Source: Bacteroidia bacterium | GTDB taxonomy: Bacteria > Bacteroidota > Bacteroidia > UKL13-3 | Length of the DNA: 64,000 nt | Assembly (NCBI GenBank): GCA_021740845.1 | Contig: JAIOYZ010000015.1 | Span: 1 to 64,000 of the forward strand | Direction of reading: 5' to 3' | Shown here: positions 7,276 to 16,717 of the stretch, piece after piece | Layout of the letters: each line of letters starts with the position of its first letter | Position numbering within the stretch: position 1 is the stretch's first letter | Translations under genes and position numbers: made by a program | Notes under the pieces: generated by a model | Databases searched by the model: none | What the model saw: only the letters and a program-made list of their open reading frames with translations | Told to the model about the DNA's origin: nothing

Positions 7276-8460
7276 ATGAAGAAGTTAAAAGTAATGACCG
7301 TCGTAGGTACTCGCCCAGAAATCATCCGCTTATCTAGGGTGATGGCGGCTTTGGATGCTAGTCCGGCGATTGAACATATTACTGTGCATACTGGGCAGAA
7401 TTATGATTACGAATTGAATGAGGTTTTTTATGCTGATTTAGGAGTAAGGAAGCCTGATTATTTTTTGAATGCTGCAGGGGCAACTGCCACAGCCACTGTT
7501 GGTCAAATATTGATTAATATTGATCCGATTTTGGAAGAAGTAAAGCCTGATGCTTTTTTAGTTTTGGGTGATACCAATTCTTGTTTGTGTGCCATTCCAG
7601 CAAAGAAGCGGCATATTCCCATTTTCCATATGGAGGCTGGGAATAGATGTTTTGACCAAAGGGTGCCAGAAGAAACAAACAGAAAAATTGTTGACCATAT
7701 ATCGGATATAAATTTAACCTACTCTGATATTGCACGCGAGTATCTTTTAAGAGAGGGATTATCGCCTGATAGGATTATTAAAACGGGTTCCCCTATGTTG
7801 GAGGTTTTAACTCGCTATATGCCTCAGATTGAAAAATCTACTATTTTAACTCAATTAAATTTGGAAAAGGGAAAATACTTTGTCGTATCAGCACATAGGG
7901 AGGAAAACATTAGCAACGACAAAAACTTTTTTGGCTTGTTAGGATCATTAAATCAGATTGCCGAAAAGTATCAATACCCAATCATAGTGAGCACGCATCC
8001 AAGGACAAGAAAGAGGTTGGAGGAGATGAAGAGCCCAGGTAAAAGTGACAAGAGCCAAGTGGGAAGTGAAAAGAGACAAGTGGAATTACATTCATTGATT
8101 CAGTGGCAAAAGCCAATGGGTTTTCATGATTATAATGCTTTACAGATTAATTCATATACCGTTTTATCTGATAGTGGAACCATAAGTGAAGAGTCGTCAA
8201 TCCTAAATTTTAGGGCTTTAAATATTAGAGATGCTCATGAAAGACCAGAGGCCATGGAAGAGGCATCTGTTATGATGGTTGGATTAAATCCAGAACGAAT
8301 ATTACAAGGATTAGCGCAATTAGAATTGCAAAAAATAGGGTCAGATCGAAATTTTAGAAAAGTTTCTGATTATTCTATGCCAAATGTAAGTGAAAAGGTT
8401 GTGAGGATAATTATTAGTTATACAGGTTATATTAAGAGGGTTGTTTGGAGTGAATCTTAA
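7276..8460 (+). CDS. capG: UDP-GlcNAc 2-epimerase family enzyme CapG (UDP-L-FucNAc)
   Basis: This non-hydrolysing 2-epimerase completes UDP-L-FucNAc. The 394-residue protein has VVGTRPEIIRL at residues 8-18, HTGQNYDYELNEVFY, LVLGDTNSCL, the HMEAGNR motif and SDSGTISEESSIL, all typical of WecB/WbjD/CapG. The ATG at 7276 begins MKKLKVMTVVGTRPE; an upstream frame extension is repeat. About 18 residues near 253-270 (KSPGKSDKSQVGSEKRQVE), between THPRTRKRLEEM and the conserved GFHDYNALQ, are encoded by eight perfect AG-phased heptamers and look inserted. The frame is intact, so the enzyme may still work. Confidence 0.88.
   Translation: MKKLKVMTVVGTRPEIIRLSRVMAALDASPAIEHITVHTGQNYDYELNEVFYADLGVRKPDYFLNAAGATATATVGQILINIDPILEEVKPDAFLVLGDTNSCLCAIPAKKRHIPIFHMEAGNRCFDQRVPEETNRKIVDHISDINLTYSDIAREYLLREGLSPDRIIKTGSPMLEVLTRYMPQIEKSTILTQLNLEKGKYFVVSAHREENISNDKNFFGLLGSLNQIAEKYQYPIIVSTHPRTRKRLEEMKSPGKSDKSQVGSEKRQVELHSLIQWQKPMGFHDYNALQINSYTVLSDSGTISEESSILNFRALNIRDAHERPEAMEEASVMMVGLNPERILQGLAQLELQKIGSDRNFRKVSDYSMPNVSEKVVRIIISYTGYIKRVVWSES
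8030..8085 (+). repeat. AG-phased heptamer array inside capG
   Basis: Eight consecutive seven-base words, all beginning with AG: AGAGCCC, AGGTAAA, AGTGACA, AGAGCCA, AGTGGGA, AGTGAAA, AGAGACA, AGTGGAA. These are the same words as in the intergenic arrays of this locus. The 56-bp array plus neighbouring bases keep the reading frame of capG open. Confidence 0.85.
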
Positions 8461-8524
8461 CTTCTTCGTATACATTCAATAACCCTAAATTTTAATATTT
8501 TTAGTTTAAATAAATTTAATCTTT

Positions 8525-9934
8525 ATGCTTTTTAATTCTTTTGAGTTTTTATTGTTTTTTCCTGGCGTTGTGCTAATATATTTTATATTTCCACACAAGT
8601 TTAGGTGGATATTTTTATTAGTTGCAAGTTATTATTTTTACATGAATTGGAAACCAGTTTATGCGGTTTTGATCTTCTTCTCAACTTTTATCACATGGGC
8701 CTGTGGTTTGTTGGTAGAAAAAGCGAAAAGTAAAACTCGAAAAAAAACATTTTTAGTTTTAAGTCTTTTGATTAATTTTTCTATACTATTTATTTATAAA
8801 TACTTTAATTTTTTAAATGAGAGCATATATAGTGTTCTTGAGGCAATGAATATTCGATGGACAGTTCCGAACCTAGATTTATTGTTGCCTGTCGGGATTT
8901 CATTCTACACATTCCAAGCAGTTGGATACACAATTGATGTGTATCGTGGTGATTTAAAGCCTGAAAAGAACCTTGGGATGTATGCATTATTCGTGTCATT
9001 TTTCCCTCAATTAGTGGCTGGTCCAATAGAACGTACTCAAAATTTATTACCTCAATTTAGAGTTGTTCATTATTTTGATTTTCAAAGGCTTGAATCTGGA
9101 ATTAAACAAATGATTTGGGGTTTTTTCATGAAGGTTGTAATTGCCGATAGGGTATCTTTGATAGTTAATGCAGCTTATAATAATACTGAATCACATAACG
9201 GGACTACCTTTTTGATTGCAAGCATATTTTTTGCCTTCCAAATTTATTGTGATTTTGCTGGTTATTCTAATATAGCCATTGGTGCAGCAAGAATTATGGG
9301 ATTTGATTTGATGACAAATTTTAAAAGACCCTATTTAGCTACCAATATTACTGAATTTTGGAGGAGATGGCATATTTCACTCTCTACTTGGTTTAGAGAT
9401 TATCTTTATATTCCTTTGGGTGGTAATAGAGTTTCGGAAAGTAGAAATGTTTTTAATGTATTTATAACTTTTGTATTAAGCGGAATTTGGCACGGGGCCA
9501 ATTGGACATTTTTTATTTGGGGATTTTTGCACGGTCTATACAATAGTGTTCAAAAAGCATTGGGTTTGGATAAATGGAAGTTTGAGAATAAAGTTTTTCT
9601 TAAATCTATAATGATATTAGTAAACTTTTTTTTGGTATCGATAGCATGGGTATTTTTTAGAGCCAATAACACCTCAGATGCTTTTTTAATCATTACTAAA
9701 ATTTTTACAGATTTTGGAGTTCCATTTATTGATCCACCCACATTATTATTTGGTTTATTTGGGTTAGCAATTTTACTAATTAAAGAAATTAGTGAAGAGT
9801 ATTTTCCAAATTCAAATTTATTTTTAGAAAGCAGTAATCCTTTCATATCTTCAATTACTTCGGCTTTGTTAATAATAATTATTTTATCAATTGGAGTTTT
9901 TGATGGTGGTCAATTTATTTATTTTCAATTTTAA
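8525..9934 (+). CDS. MBOAT-family membrane O-acyltransferase (AlgI-like)
   Basis: The 469-residue polytopic membrane protein carries the MBOAT core: PVGISFYTFQAVGYTIDVYR, QLVAGPIERTQNLLPQF, TEFWRRWHISLSTWFRDYLYIPLGG, and the catalytic-type His in SGIWHGANWTF (His near residue 323). AlgI/PatA/DltB-type members move acyl groups across the inner membrane for export to polysaccharides. The next gene encodes an SGNH-type protein, the usual periplasmic partner. It is the first gene of the strongly AT-rich block. Most likely job: O-acetylation of this locus's glycan. The acyl donor is not deducible. Confidence 0.88.
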   Translation: MLFNSFEFLLFFPGVVLIYFIFPHKFRWIFLLVASYYFYMNWKPVYAVLIFFSTFITWACGLLVEKAKSKTRKKTFLVLSLLINFSILFIYKYFNFLNESIYSVLEAMNIRWTVPNLDLLLPVGISFYTFQAVGYTIDVYRGDLKPEKNLGMYALFVSFFPQLVAGPIERTQNLLPQFRVVHYFDFQRLESGIKQMIWGFFMKVVIADRVSLIVNAAYNNTESHNGTTFLIASIFFAFQIYCDFAGYSNIAIGAARIMGFDLMTNFKRPYLATNITEFWRRWHISLSTWFRDYLYIPLGGNRVSESRNVFNVFITFVLSGIWHGANWTFFIWGFLHGLYNSVQKALGLDKWKFENKVFLKSIMILVNFFLVSIAWVFFRANNTSDAFLIITKIFTDFGVPFIDPPTLLFGLFGLAILLIKEISEEYFPNSNLFLESSNPFISSITSALLIIIILSIGVFDGGQFIYFQF

Positions 9935-9939
9935 ATTTT

Positions 9940-10860
9940 ATGCAGAATAAATCACTTAATTTCGTTTTATTACTTTTGATATTCGTAATCCTTTTTGATT
10001 GGGTTTTTGGCAAAGTATACAGCGCGTTATATTTTACTGAGAAAAGTCAAAATATTGATAGACTTATTCATTCTGCAATTGGAACCAATGAAGATGTTTT
10101 AATTTTTGGTTCCTCAAGAGCTTATCATCATTATAATCCATTAATCATAGAGGATTCTTTAAATTTGTCATGTTTTAATGTTGGGTATGGTGGTCAAAAT
10201 ATATACTACCATTTAGCAATTTTAAAATCAGCTATTGAAAGAAAGAAGCCCAAAATTGCAATACTTGATTTGATATATATTGATTATGAAAAAACGGGCA
10301 ATATTCATTCTAAAGAAAAATTGGGGGTATTATTACCATTTGTTGATAAATCACAGGCAATGAAAGAGGCGGTTTTATCTCGAGGCGCAACAGAAAGATA
10401 TAAACTATGGTCTTCAATTTATCCTTTTAATTCAAAACAGTTATATTTGATTAGAAACAATTTATCTGCTCAACGCTCTGATATCAAGGGTTTTTTACCT
10501 CTCGATAAAGTTTTGACCAAAGAGATTTCTAAAATAGACGTAAAAAGGATTGAAATAGACTCTGCTAAAATTGAATCAATATTTGAATTTATTGATTTAT
10601 GTATCAAAAACCAAATTAAAATATTTCTATTCGTTTCTCCCCATTTCGTTATACAAAAAGGGGAGAGTAATTATAAATTTTTATCAAATCTAATTTATGA
10701 TAAGTATGGTTTTGAAATTTTAAACTTTGAAACTGCAACTGAATTTATCAATGATTCCAAGTTGTTCGCTGACCCATACCATTTAAATAAAGAAGGAGCA
10801 GATCTTTACTCAAAATTTGTTGGAAATATCATTAATGATTCTTTAAATCATGGCAAATAA
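9940..10860 (+). CDS. SGNH-type membrane-anchored protein, partner of the MBOAT
   Basis: This 306-residue protein has one N-terminal membrane segment (about residues 8-26) and an extracytoplasmic SGNH/AlgX/DltD-like domain. Block I is IFGSSRAYHHY (about residues 55-65), NVGYGGQN is the oxyanion region, and DPYHLNKEGA near the C-terminus supplies the Asp-His pair. By analogy with AlgX/AlgJ it would receive the acyl group from the MBOAT protein and place it on the polymer. Only five bases separate the two genes. Confidence 0.7.
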   Translation: MQNKSLNFVLLLLIFVILFDWVFGKVYSALYFTEKSQNIDRLIHSAIGTNEDVLIFGSSRAYHHYNPLIIEDSLNLSCFNVGYGGQNIYYHLAILKSAIERKKPKIAILDLIYIDYEKTGNIHSKEKLGVLLPFVDKSQAMKEAVLSRGATERYKLWSSIYPFNSKQLYLIRNNLSAQRSDIKGFLPLDKVLTKEISKIDVKRIEIDSAKIESIFEFIDLCIKNQIKIFLFVSPHFVIQKGESNYKFLSNLIYDKYGFEILNFETATEFINDSKLFADPYHLNKEGADLYSKFVGNIINDSLNHGK

Positions 10861-10881
10861 AATAATATTTCTCAATTATTA

Positions 10882-11577
10882 ATGGAACTTAATATCATTA
10901 AAAAATACATAAAGGAATTGGTAAGACCTAATTCTTTAATTAGAATTTATAGGCATTACAAACAATTAAAATTTTTTAATAACACTTCAATTAAAATTGG
11001 ATTCGATTGTAAAATTCAAGATTCAATTTTTGGTAATTATGTTTTTGTAGGAAATAATTGTAATGTAATTAAAACCCAAGTAGGTAATTACTCTTATTTC
11101 AATTCAAATGTGAAAGTGGTTAATGCAAAAATTGGTAAATTTTGCAGCATTGGCTCAAATGTTTTTATTGGAGTTGGCGAGCATCCTGTCAATTTTGTTT
11201 CAACGCATCCAGCTTTTTATAGTAAATCAAAAGAGTTTAAGGTGTTTTCAGATGAAGAATATTTTACAGAAAATCTTTCTATCGAAATTGGAAATGATGT
11301 TTGGATAGGCGGAAATGTTACAATTTTAAATGGAGTTAAAATTGGTACAGGTTCAATAATTGCATATGGTGCTGTTGTTACTAAGGATGTTGAACCTTAT
11401 TCAATTGTAGGAGGTATTCCCGCTAAAATTATTAGATATAGATTTGAAAAAAGCGAAATTAATTTTTTAATGGACAGTAATTGGTGGGATTTACCAAACA
11501 ATGAATTTGAAACTAATTTCAAAATATTTCAGGATATAAATTTATTTAAATTTTATATAAGTGGGCTACAAAAATAA
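10882..11577 (+). CDS. Hexapeptide-repeat O-acetyltransferase (CatB/XAT type)
   Basis: The 231-residue protein has a left-handed beta-helix of hexapeptide repeats (IGKFCSIGSNVFIGVG, IEIGNDVWIGGNVTILNGVKIGTGSIIAYGAVVTKDVEPYSIVGGIPAKIIRYRF). The EHPVNFVSTHPAF loop carries the catalytic-type His of xenobiotic/virginiamycin acetyltransferases. In polysaccharide loci such enzymes acetylate a sugar with acetyl-CoA in the cytoplasm. The sugar is unknown. Its 3' end overlaps the wzx start by 17 bases. Confidence 0.8.
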   Translation: MELNIIKKYIKELVRPNSLIRIYRHYKQLKFFNNTSIKIGFDCKIQDSIFGNYVFVGNNCNVIKTQVGNYSYFNSNVKVVNAKIGKFCSIGSNVFIGVGEHPVNFVSTHPAFYSKSKEFKVFSDEEYFTENLSIEIGNDVWIGGNVTILNGVKIGTGSIIAYGAVVTKDVEPYSIVGGIPAKIIRYRFEKSEINFLMDSNWWDLPNNEFETNFKIFQDINLFKFYISGLQK

Positions 11578-12931
11578 AATTAAATTATTTCTACAAAATT
11601 TAATAAAATCGGACTCAGCCGAGAGTAGTATTTTACGAAAAAATGTTCTTTTTACTGCCATTTTTCAATTTATATCCATCATTTGCAGTTTAATTTTATT
11701 ACCAATTACTTTAAAATTTGTTTCAATTGAAGACTATGGAATATGGTTAACAATTAGTTCTATTGTATTATGGATTTCAAACTTTGATTTTGGATTAGGC
11801 TCTGGTTTAAAGAACAATTTGATTACTGCAATTGCCGTAAATGATATTCCAAAATCAAAAGCATTGATAAGCACAGCTTATATATCAATTTCTTTTATTA
11901 TGTTGTTTATAGGTGTTTTGATTTCAATATTATTTTTAATTATTGATCCAAATCAAATTCTAGGAATTGTAAATATTGATAATTTTACACTCAATTTAAC
12001 CTTAGCCATAATTCTGTTTTTTTTTATATTAAGGTTTGTTTTGCAAATTTATTTTAACATAATAGATGCCTTTCAGAAGCTTTATTTGGCAAGGTTAAAT
12101 AATGCCATTAGTCAAATATTAATAATTGTTATAATTTATGTTATGAGTTGGTTTTTTAATGGTACATTAATAATTATTGCATTAGTTTATTCTGTAGTTC
12201 CTGTTATTACCATGATAATATCAACATTTATGTTTTTTAAAAACAAATCTGAATTTACTCCAAATTTTAGATGCTTTGATATGTCCTTGAATAAAAAACT
12301 TTTTGGATTAGGATCAAAGTTTTTTTTTATACAATTGAGCAGATTAATTTTATTTCAATCAACTAATTTAATTTTATTGAGGTATTTTGGACCGAGTGAA
12401 GTTGTTGTTTTTAACGTTGCATTTAATTTATTTTCAATGATGAATATTGCATTTAGTACTGTTTCACAACCTTATTGGGCTGCATACACAAATGCTTGGA
12501 CTCTTGGAAATATAAATTGGATTAAAACTACAAATAAAAGATTGGTATTAATTTGGTTATCTATATTTTTTGTTTCTTTAATTGTATTAATCTTTTCGCA
12601 AGAAATTTATTCATTGTGGGTTGGCACTAAAATCGCAGTTCCAAAAGATTTATCTTTTTGGATTTTTATATATATGGCAGTTTTTACGTTTAGTGGAGTT
12701 TATAATATGTTTATAAATGCTACTGGAAAAGTAACAATTCAACTGATTGCTTTAGTAAGTGCTGCTATAATATTTGTTCCCCTAGTTGTTTTTTGTATTG
12801 AGAATTTAAATTTAGGTATGATTTCAATTCCTATTTGTTTGCTTTTAGTGTCAAGTTACAGTTTAGTGCTTGCTCCAATTCAATACTATTTACTTGTTAA
12901 TAACAAAGCTAAAGGTCTATTTAATTCATAA
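11561..12931 (+). CDS. wzx: Wzx-type polysaccharide flippase (MOP superfamily)
   Basis: The 456-residue protein has about twelve predicted membrane segments and the N-terminal pattern of the RfbX/Wzx branch (ILRKNVLFTAIFQF, YGIWLTISSIVLWISNFDFGLGSGLKNNL). It would flip the lipid-linked repeat unit to the periplasmic face. The GTG at 11561 is used because no ATG precedes the first membrane segment. It is followed two bases later by the polymerase-like gene, giving the usual Wzx/Wzy arrangement. Confidence 0.85.
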   Translation: MGYKNKIKLFLQNLIKSDSAESSILRKNVLFTAIFQFISIICSLILLPITLKFVSIEDYGIWLTISSIVLWISNFDFGLGSGLKNNLITAIAVNDIPKSKALISTAYISISFIMLFIGVLISILFLIIDPNQILGIVNIDNFTLNLTLAIILFFFILRFVLQIYFNIIDAFQKLYLARLNNAISQILIIVIIYVMSWFFNGTLIIIALVYSVVPVITMIISTFMFFKNKSEFTPNFRCFDMSLNKKLFGLGSKFFFIQLSRLILFQSTNLILLRYFGPSEVVVFNVAFNLFSMMNIAFSTVSQPYWAAYTNAWTLGNINWIKTTNKRLVLIWLSIFFVSLIVLIFSQEIYSLWVGTKIAVPKDLSFWIFIYMAVFTFSGVYNMFINATGKVTIQLIALVSAAIIFVPLVVFCIENLNLGMISIPICLLLVSSYSLVLAPIQYYLLVNNKAKGLFNS

Positions 12932-12933
12932 TT

Positions 12934-14334
12934 GTGGGTATTAATTTTTCTTATTTTCTGTATGCCTTAGTTGCTCTTGTTTTTCAAATTATTATTTTTT
13001 ATAATAAACTGGGCATTAGAATGCTTTATCACCCGGGAACTTATTTTTGGGTTATTTGGGTTATTTCTACCATTTCTCAATATTTATTAGTTATCCTAGA
13101 TATTGCACTTATTCCATTTCCTGATTATATAAATGAATTAAATAAATTTATTATTTTAACTAGCGTTTTTTTTGCAATTTGGGTATTAATTTATCCTTTT
13201 AAACCTTATATGACAGAAAAACCATTTAAATTTCAAATTAACAATAGAAGGTTCAAAATTTTTTTAATAATTTTGGTTGTTGGTGCTGTTTTGCAATTGA
13301 TTTATACTTGGTATAAGCTTGGTGTTACTTCCCTAAATTTAGCCGAAATAAGGCAAGAATATACAAAGGATAAAAGTGCTTATTTAGGAACAAAAGTTGA
13401 TTTCATTTTTAGCATTATAAAGTATTTAAATTTTTTTTATTTACCGTTAACAATTTTCTGTGGGTATTTATTAGCAAAACGATACTTGTTAAATAAGTCT
13501 TTTGGAATTCCTACTAAATTTTTATTAATCCCTCTTTATGTTACAATTTTATATGTTTTAACTAACGGAGGTAGGAATCCTTTAGCGGTTGGGCTCAAAC
13601 TATACTTTTTTGGATTTGCTTTTGCTATTCCCTACTATTTAAACTCAATTCAAAAGAAGTGGATTTACAAGAGAATTTTAATTGCTTCAATAGTTTTTAT
13701 TTCAATTTCAACATTAATAGCCGACTCTAGGTATGACAATGCAGGGCAAGAGAGTTTTTCAAGTAAAATTGAAAACCCTTACATTGCTTTTTTTTCTGGC
13801 TTGATTGAATACATGGGAGCCCATTATTGGGGATATCAAATTAGAAGCGATGATTCATTTAATAGTGAAAAGTTGGGTTATGGTTTTTTTACTTTTAATG
13901 GAGTTTTTAATGCAAAGCCTCCTTTGGGTAAATTTTATGGTTTTGATAAATCGTTAGGTGAGCTCTTAGGTTTTGAAGAAAATCCAATCGATTACTTTGT
14001 TTTATGGGAAAACGAAAAAGAAGGTTATTTCACAACAAATTCAATTTTCTTAGGAATTAAGTTTGATTTTGGATTTTTTGGTGGCGTTGTTTTTTTATTA
14101 TTATTTTCATGGTTAACTCATAAAATATTCTTGAACGCTCAAAGTCAAACTTCAATTTCAATGATTTCAATTTTATGGTTTTATTTAATTTTTAATTTTT
14201 GGGCGTCATCTAATTTTCAATCTGTTTTTGCTTCAAATATTATCGAAACTATTATTATGTTTATTTTGTTCAATAAAATTTTATTTAATGATATTAAAAG
14301 TAATTCAATTGAATATAGAAAAATTACTACATAA
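12934..14334 (+). CDS. wzy: Wzy-like O-antigen/capsule polymerase
   Basis: The 466-residue hydrophobic protein has roughly ten to twelve membrane segments and one large loop (about 250-370) containing the conserved-looking TLIADSRYDN and GYGFFTFNGVFN segments. Wzy proteins diverge strongly in sequence, so the call rests on topology, length, and position directly after wzx and among glycosyltransferases. The start is GTG at 12934. If right, the locus uses the Wzx/Wzy-dependent route. Confidence 0.7.
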   Translation: MGINFSYFLYALVALVFQIIIFYNKLGIRMLYHPGTYFWVIWVISTISQYLLVILDIALIPFPDYINELNKFIILTSVFFAIWVLIYPFKPYMTEKPFKFQINNRRFKIFLIILVVGAVLQLIYTWYKLGVTSLNLAEIRQEYTKDKSAYLGTKVDFIFSIIKYLNFFYLPLTIFCGYLLAKRYLLNKSFGIPTKFLLIPLYVTILYVLTNGGRNPLAVGLKLYFFGFAFAIPYYLNSIQKKWIYKRILIASIVFISISTLIADSRYDNAGQESFSSKIENPYIAFFSGLIEYMGAHYWGYQIRSDDSFNSEKLGYGFFTFNGVFNAKPPLGKFYGFDKSLGELLGFEENPIDYFVLWENEKEGYFTTNSIFLGIKFDFGFFGGVVFLLLFSWLTHKIFLNAQSQTSISMISILWFYLIFNFWASSNFQSVFASNIIETIIMFILFNKILFNDIKSNSIEYRKITT

Positions 14335-14366
14335 GAATACAGAGATAAATAGCTTTTTTCATTTAT

Positions 14367-15593
14367 ATGAAGTTGTTCATTTTAACTAAGAAAAATCCAT
14401 TTATGAATCCTAGTGCAGCCTCTAATCGGTTATTAGGTATACTTAATGGATTAAAGTCGTTTAACCTTGAGATAACTGTAATTATTTTAGGTGGGTATTT
14501 TTCAAATATTGAGTTCAAAAGATATCAAACAAATGGGTCTGTTGATGGTATTTCATATACATATCTAAACAAATTGAAAAACATTAGTTTATTTCAAAGA
14601 AGAATTAGTGAATATATAGTATATCCAATCCTTGGTTATATTTTATTTCATAAAATAAAAAAACTTTTGTCAAATTTGAATGAGGAATATTTTATCTGGC
14701 TGGAATATGACATGTTAAGTTTTCAAATTGCGCACCTATTGCCCGCCAATAATAATCTAAAGTTTTTTATCGAATTAAATGAGTTTCCTGATATTCATAA
14801 ATATAACCAATCAACTAAGTATTTCTGGCAAAGGGCATCAGCAAATAAGACATTTAATTTTTTTTTTAAAAAAATAATCCCTCGATTACATGGCATGGCT
14901 TTAATGACTGAAACTCTTTTAAGATATTACCAGCCTAAGGTTAACCCCAAAACTAAACTATTACATCTACCCATGACTGTGGATTTAAAGCGTTTTGATT
15001 TAGCCAAAACTTATGAACCAATTGAAGGGCTCAATTGCTCATATATTGCATTTGTGGGATCCATGAATGATGCCAAAGATGGCGTAAATTTATTGATTGA
15101 AGCATTTGGGTTAATTTCTAATGATTATCCTGAATATAAGTTAGCGCTTTTTGGTTTTTGGGCTTATGATACATCTAAACATTTGTATAGAATTCAAGAA
15201 TTAGGAATACAAGATAAAGTTATTTACTCTAAACCGATTGATTCAGAAAAGGTATTAAACCTTATAATGAATTCAGATATTTTAGTGTTACCGCGCCCTG
15301 ATTCCTACCAAGCTAAAGGAGGATTTCCAACTAAATTGGGTGAATATCTTGCATCATCAAAACCTGTTATCGTAACTAAAGTTGGGGAGATACCAAATTA
15401 TTTGATTGATCAAAAATCTGCATTTTTTGCAGAGCCTGGATCTGTTGAATCTTTAGCTAATGCTTTAAAATTTGTTTTGTTTGATTTGGATAAATCTGAA
15501 AGTGTGGGGCTAGAGGGAAGAAAAGTAGCTGAAATGGAATTTTCATCCATAATTCAAAGTAAAAAACTAGAAAGTTTTTTAAAAGAAATTTGA
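14367..15593 (+). CDS. GT4-like glycosyltransferase
   Basis: The 408-residue GT-B protein has a C-terminal donor domain with YIAFVGSMNDAKDGVNLLIEAF (about 225-246), LVLPRPDSYQAKGGFPTKLGEYLASSKPVIVTKVGEIPNYL and a final helix, matching glycosyltransferase family 4. Its N-terminal half is diverged. It probably adds one residue of the repeat unit at the cytoplasmic face; donor and acceptor are unknown. Confidence 0.8.
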   Translation: MKLFILTKKNPFMNPSAASNRLLGILNGLKSFNLEITVIILGGYFSNIEFKRYQTNGSVDGISYTYLNKLKNISLFQRRISEYIVYPILGYILFHKIKKLLSNLNEEYFIWLEYDMLSFQIAHLLPANNNLKFFIELNEFPDIHKYNQSTKYFWQRASANKTFNFFFKKIIPRLHGMALMTETLLRYYQPKVNPKTKLLHLPMTVDLKRFDLAKTYEPIEGLNCSYIAFVGSMNDAKDGVNLLIEAFGLISNDYPEYKLALFGFWAYDTSKHLYRIQELGIQDKVIYSKPIDSEKVLNLIMNSDILVLPRPDSYQAKGGFPTKLGEYLASSKPVIVTKVGEIPNYLIDQKSAFFAEPGSVESLANALKFVLFDLDKSESVGLEGRKVAEMEFSSIIQSKKLESFLKEI

Positions 15594-15619
15594 AATTAAT
15601 ACTAAAATAATTTTTTAAT

Positions 15620-16717
15620 ATGAAGTTTATAAACAAGTTTTTGAGAAACCTTGCACCATACAAAGTTGCATCTCATAAAGTATGGGAAGTTTCTAATCAA
15701 GAAAGAAAAGAAATTCTGAAGTTAGATTGGAATGAAGCTACAATCCCACCTTCCCCGAAAGTTAAAGAAAGGCTAAAGAATTTAGTTGAAGATGAAAGTA
15801 TATTTTTCTTGTATCCTAGCACAAATAATGAGGAAATTTTACAAAGACTGAGTATGTATGTTAAACTGCCAGTAGATAATATCCAATATTTTGCAAGTTC
15901 AGATTCCTTACATGAATATTTGGTTAGAATGTATATTACTGTTGGCGACCCTATATTAATACTTGGTCCAACATATGACCATTTTAGGTTAACAAGTCAG
16001 TCACAAGGGGCGGTCGTAAGTTTTTTTAATTACAATGAAAATTTTGAATTAGATGAGAAATTATTTCAGAGTTCAATTAATGAATTGAATCCTAGTTTAG
16101 TTTATATATGTAACCCCAATAACCCTTCTGGGAATTTGATTTCAAGAGAATTTTTAGTAAAAATAATTTCAAAATTTCCTGAAATAATTTTTTTAGTAGA
16201 TGAAGCATATTATGAGTTTTCAAGAGAATCTATTTCAAATGAAGTTGTTAATTTCCCCAATTTATTTGTAACTAGGACATTTTCAAAAGCTTTTGCACTA
16301 GCAAATTTTAGGGCAGGTTATCTTATTTCCGATGTAAATAATATTCAACAAGTTTCTAAAATTCGTAATCCAAAAAATTTCACCACTTTTGCTCAAGAAG
16401 CAGTGATTGGTGCTCTTTCAGATATTGAGTACATGGAAAAATATGTATCTGAGGTACTTGAAACAAGGGATTGGTTCTGTAATGAATTAATAAAATTACC
16501 ATTTATTGAAAGAGTATTTGAAAGTAAAGCAAATTTTGTTTTAATAAGATTTATTAGTTTCGATATTAAAATGTTGGTATACAATCAGTTGAATTCTAAG
16601 AATATTTTTGTTCGGAATTTATTGCATTCAGACATGCTAGTAAATACGCTTCGCATATCTATTGGAAATAGAATGCAAATGGAGAAAGTATTAGCAGAAT
16701 TTAACTCAATTAAATGA
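15620..16717 (+). CDS. PLP-dependent aminotransferase, HisC-like
   Basis: The 365-residue fold-type I aminotransferase resembles histidinol-phosphate aminotransferase: LDWNEATIPPSP, a YPSTNN substrate loop, YICNPNNPSGN, the VDEAYYEF Asp/Tyr pair, and the PLP Lys in TRTFSKAFALANFRAGY. A true histidine-pathway role is unlikely inside a polysaccharide locus. It overlaps by four bases with a HAD phosphatase gene and precedes an ATP-grasp gene. This suggests that the three make or attach an amino-acid-like or phospho-amino substituent. That role is inferred from context. Confidence 0.8.
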   Translation: MKFINKFLRNLAPYKVASHKVWEVSNQERKEILKLDWNEATIPPSPKVKERLKNLVEDESIFFLYPSTNNEEILQRLSMYVKLPVDNIQYFASSDSLHEYLVRMYITVGDPILILGPTYDHFRLTSQSQGAVVSFFNYNENFELDEKLFQSSINELNPSLVYICNPNNPSGNLISREFLVKIISKFPEIIFLVDEAYYEFSRESISNEVVNFPNLFVTRTFSKAFALANFRAGYLISDVNNIQQVSKIRNPKNFTTFAQEAVIGALSDIEYMEKYVSEVLETRDWFCNELIKLPFIERVFESKANFVLIRFISFDIKMLVYNQLNSKNIFVRNLLHSDMLVNTLRISIGNRMQMEKVLAEFNSIK

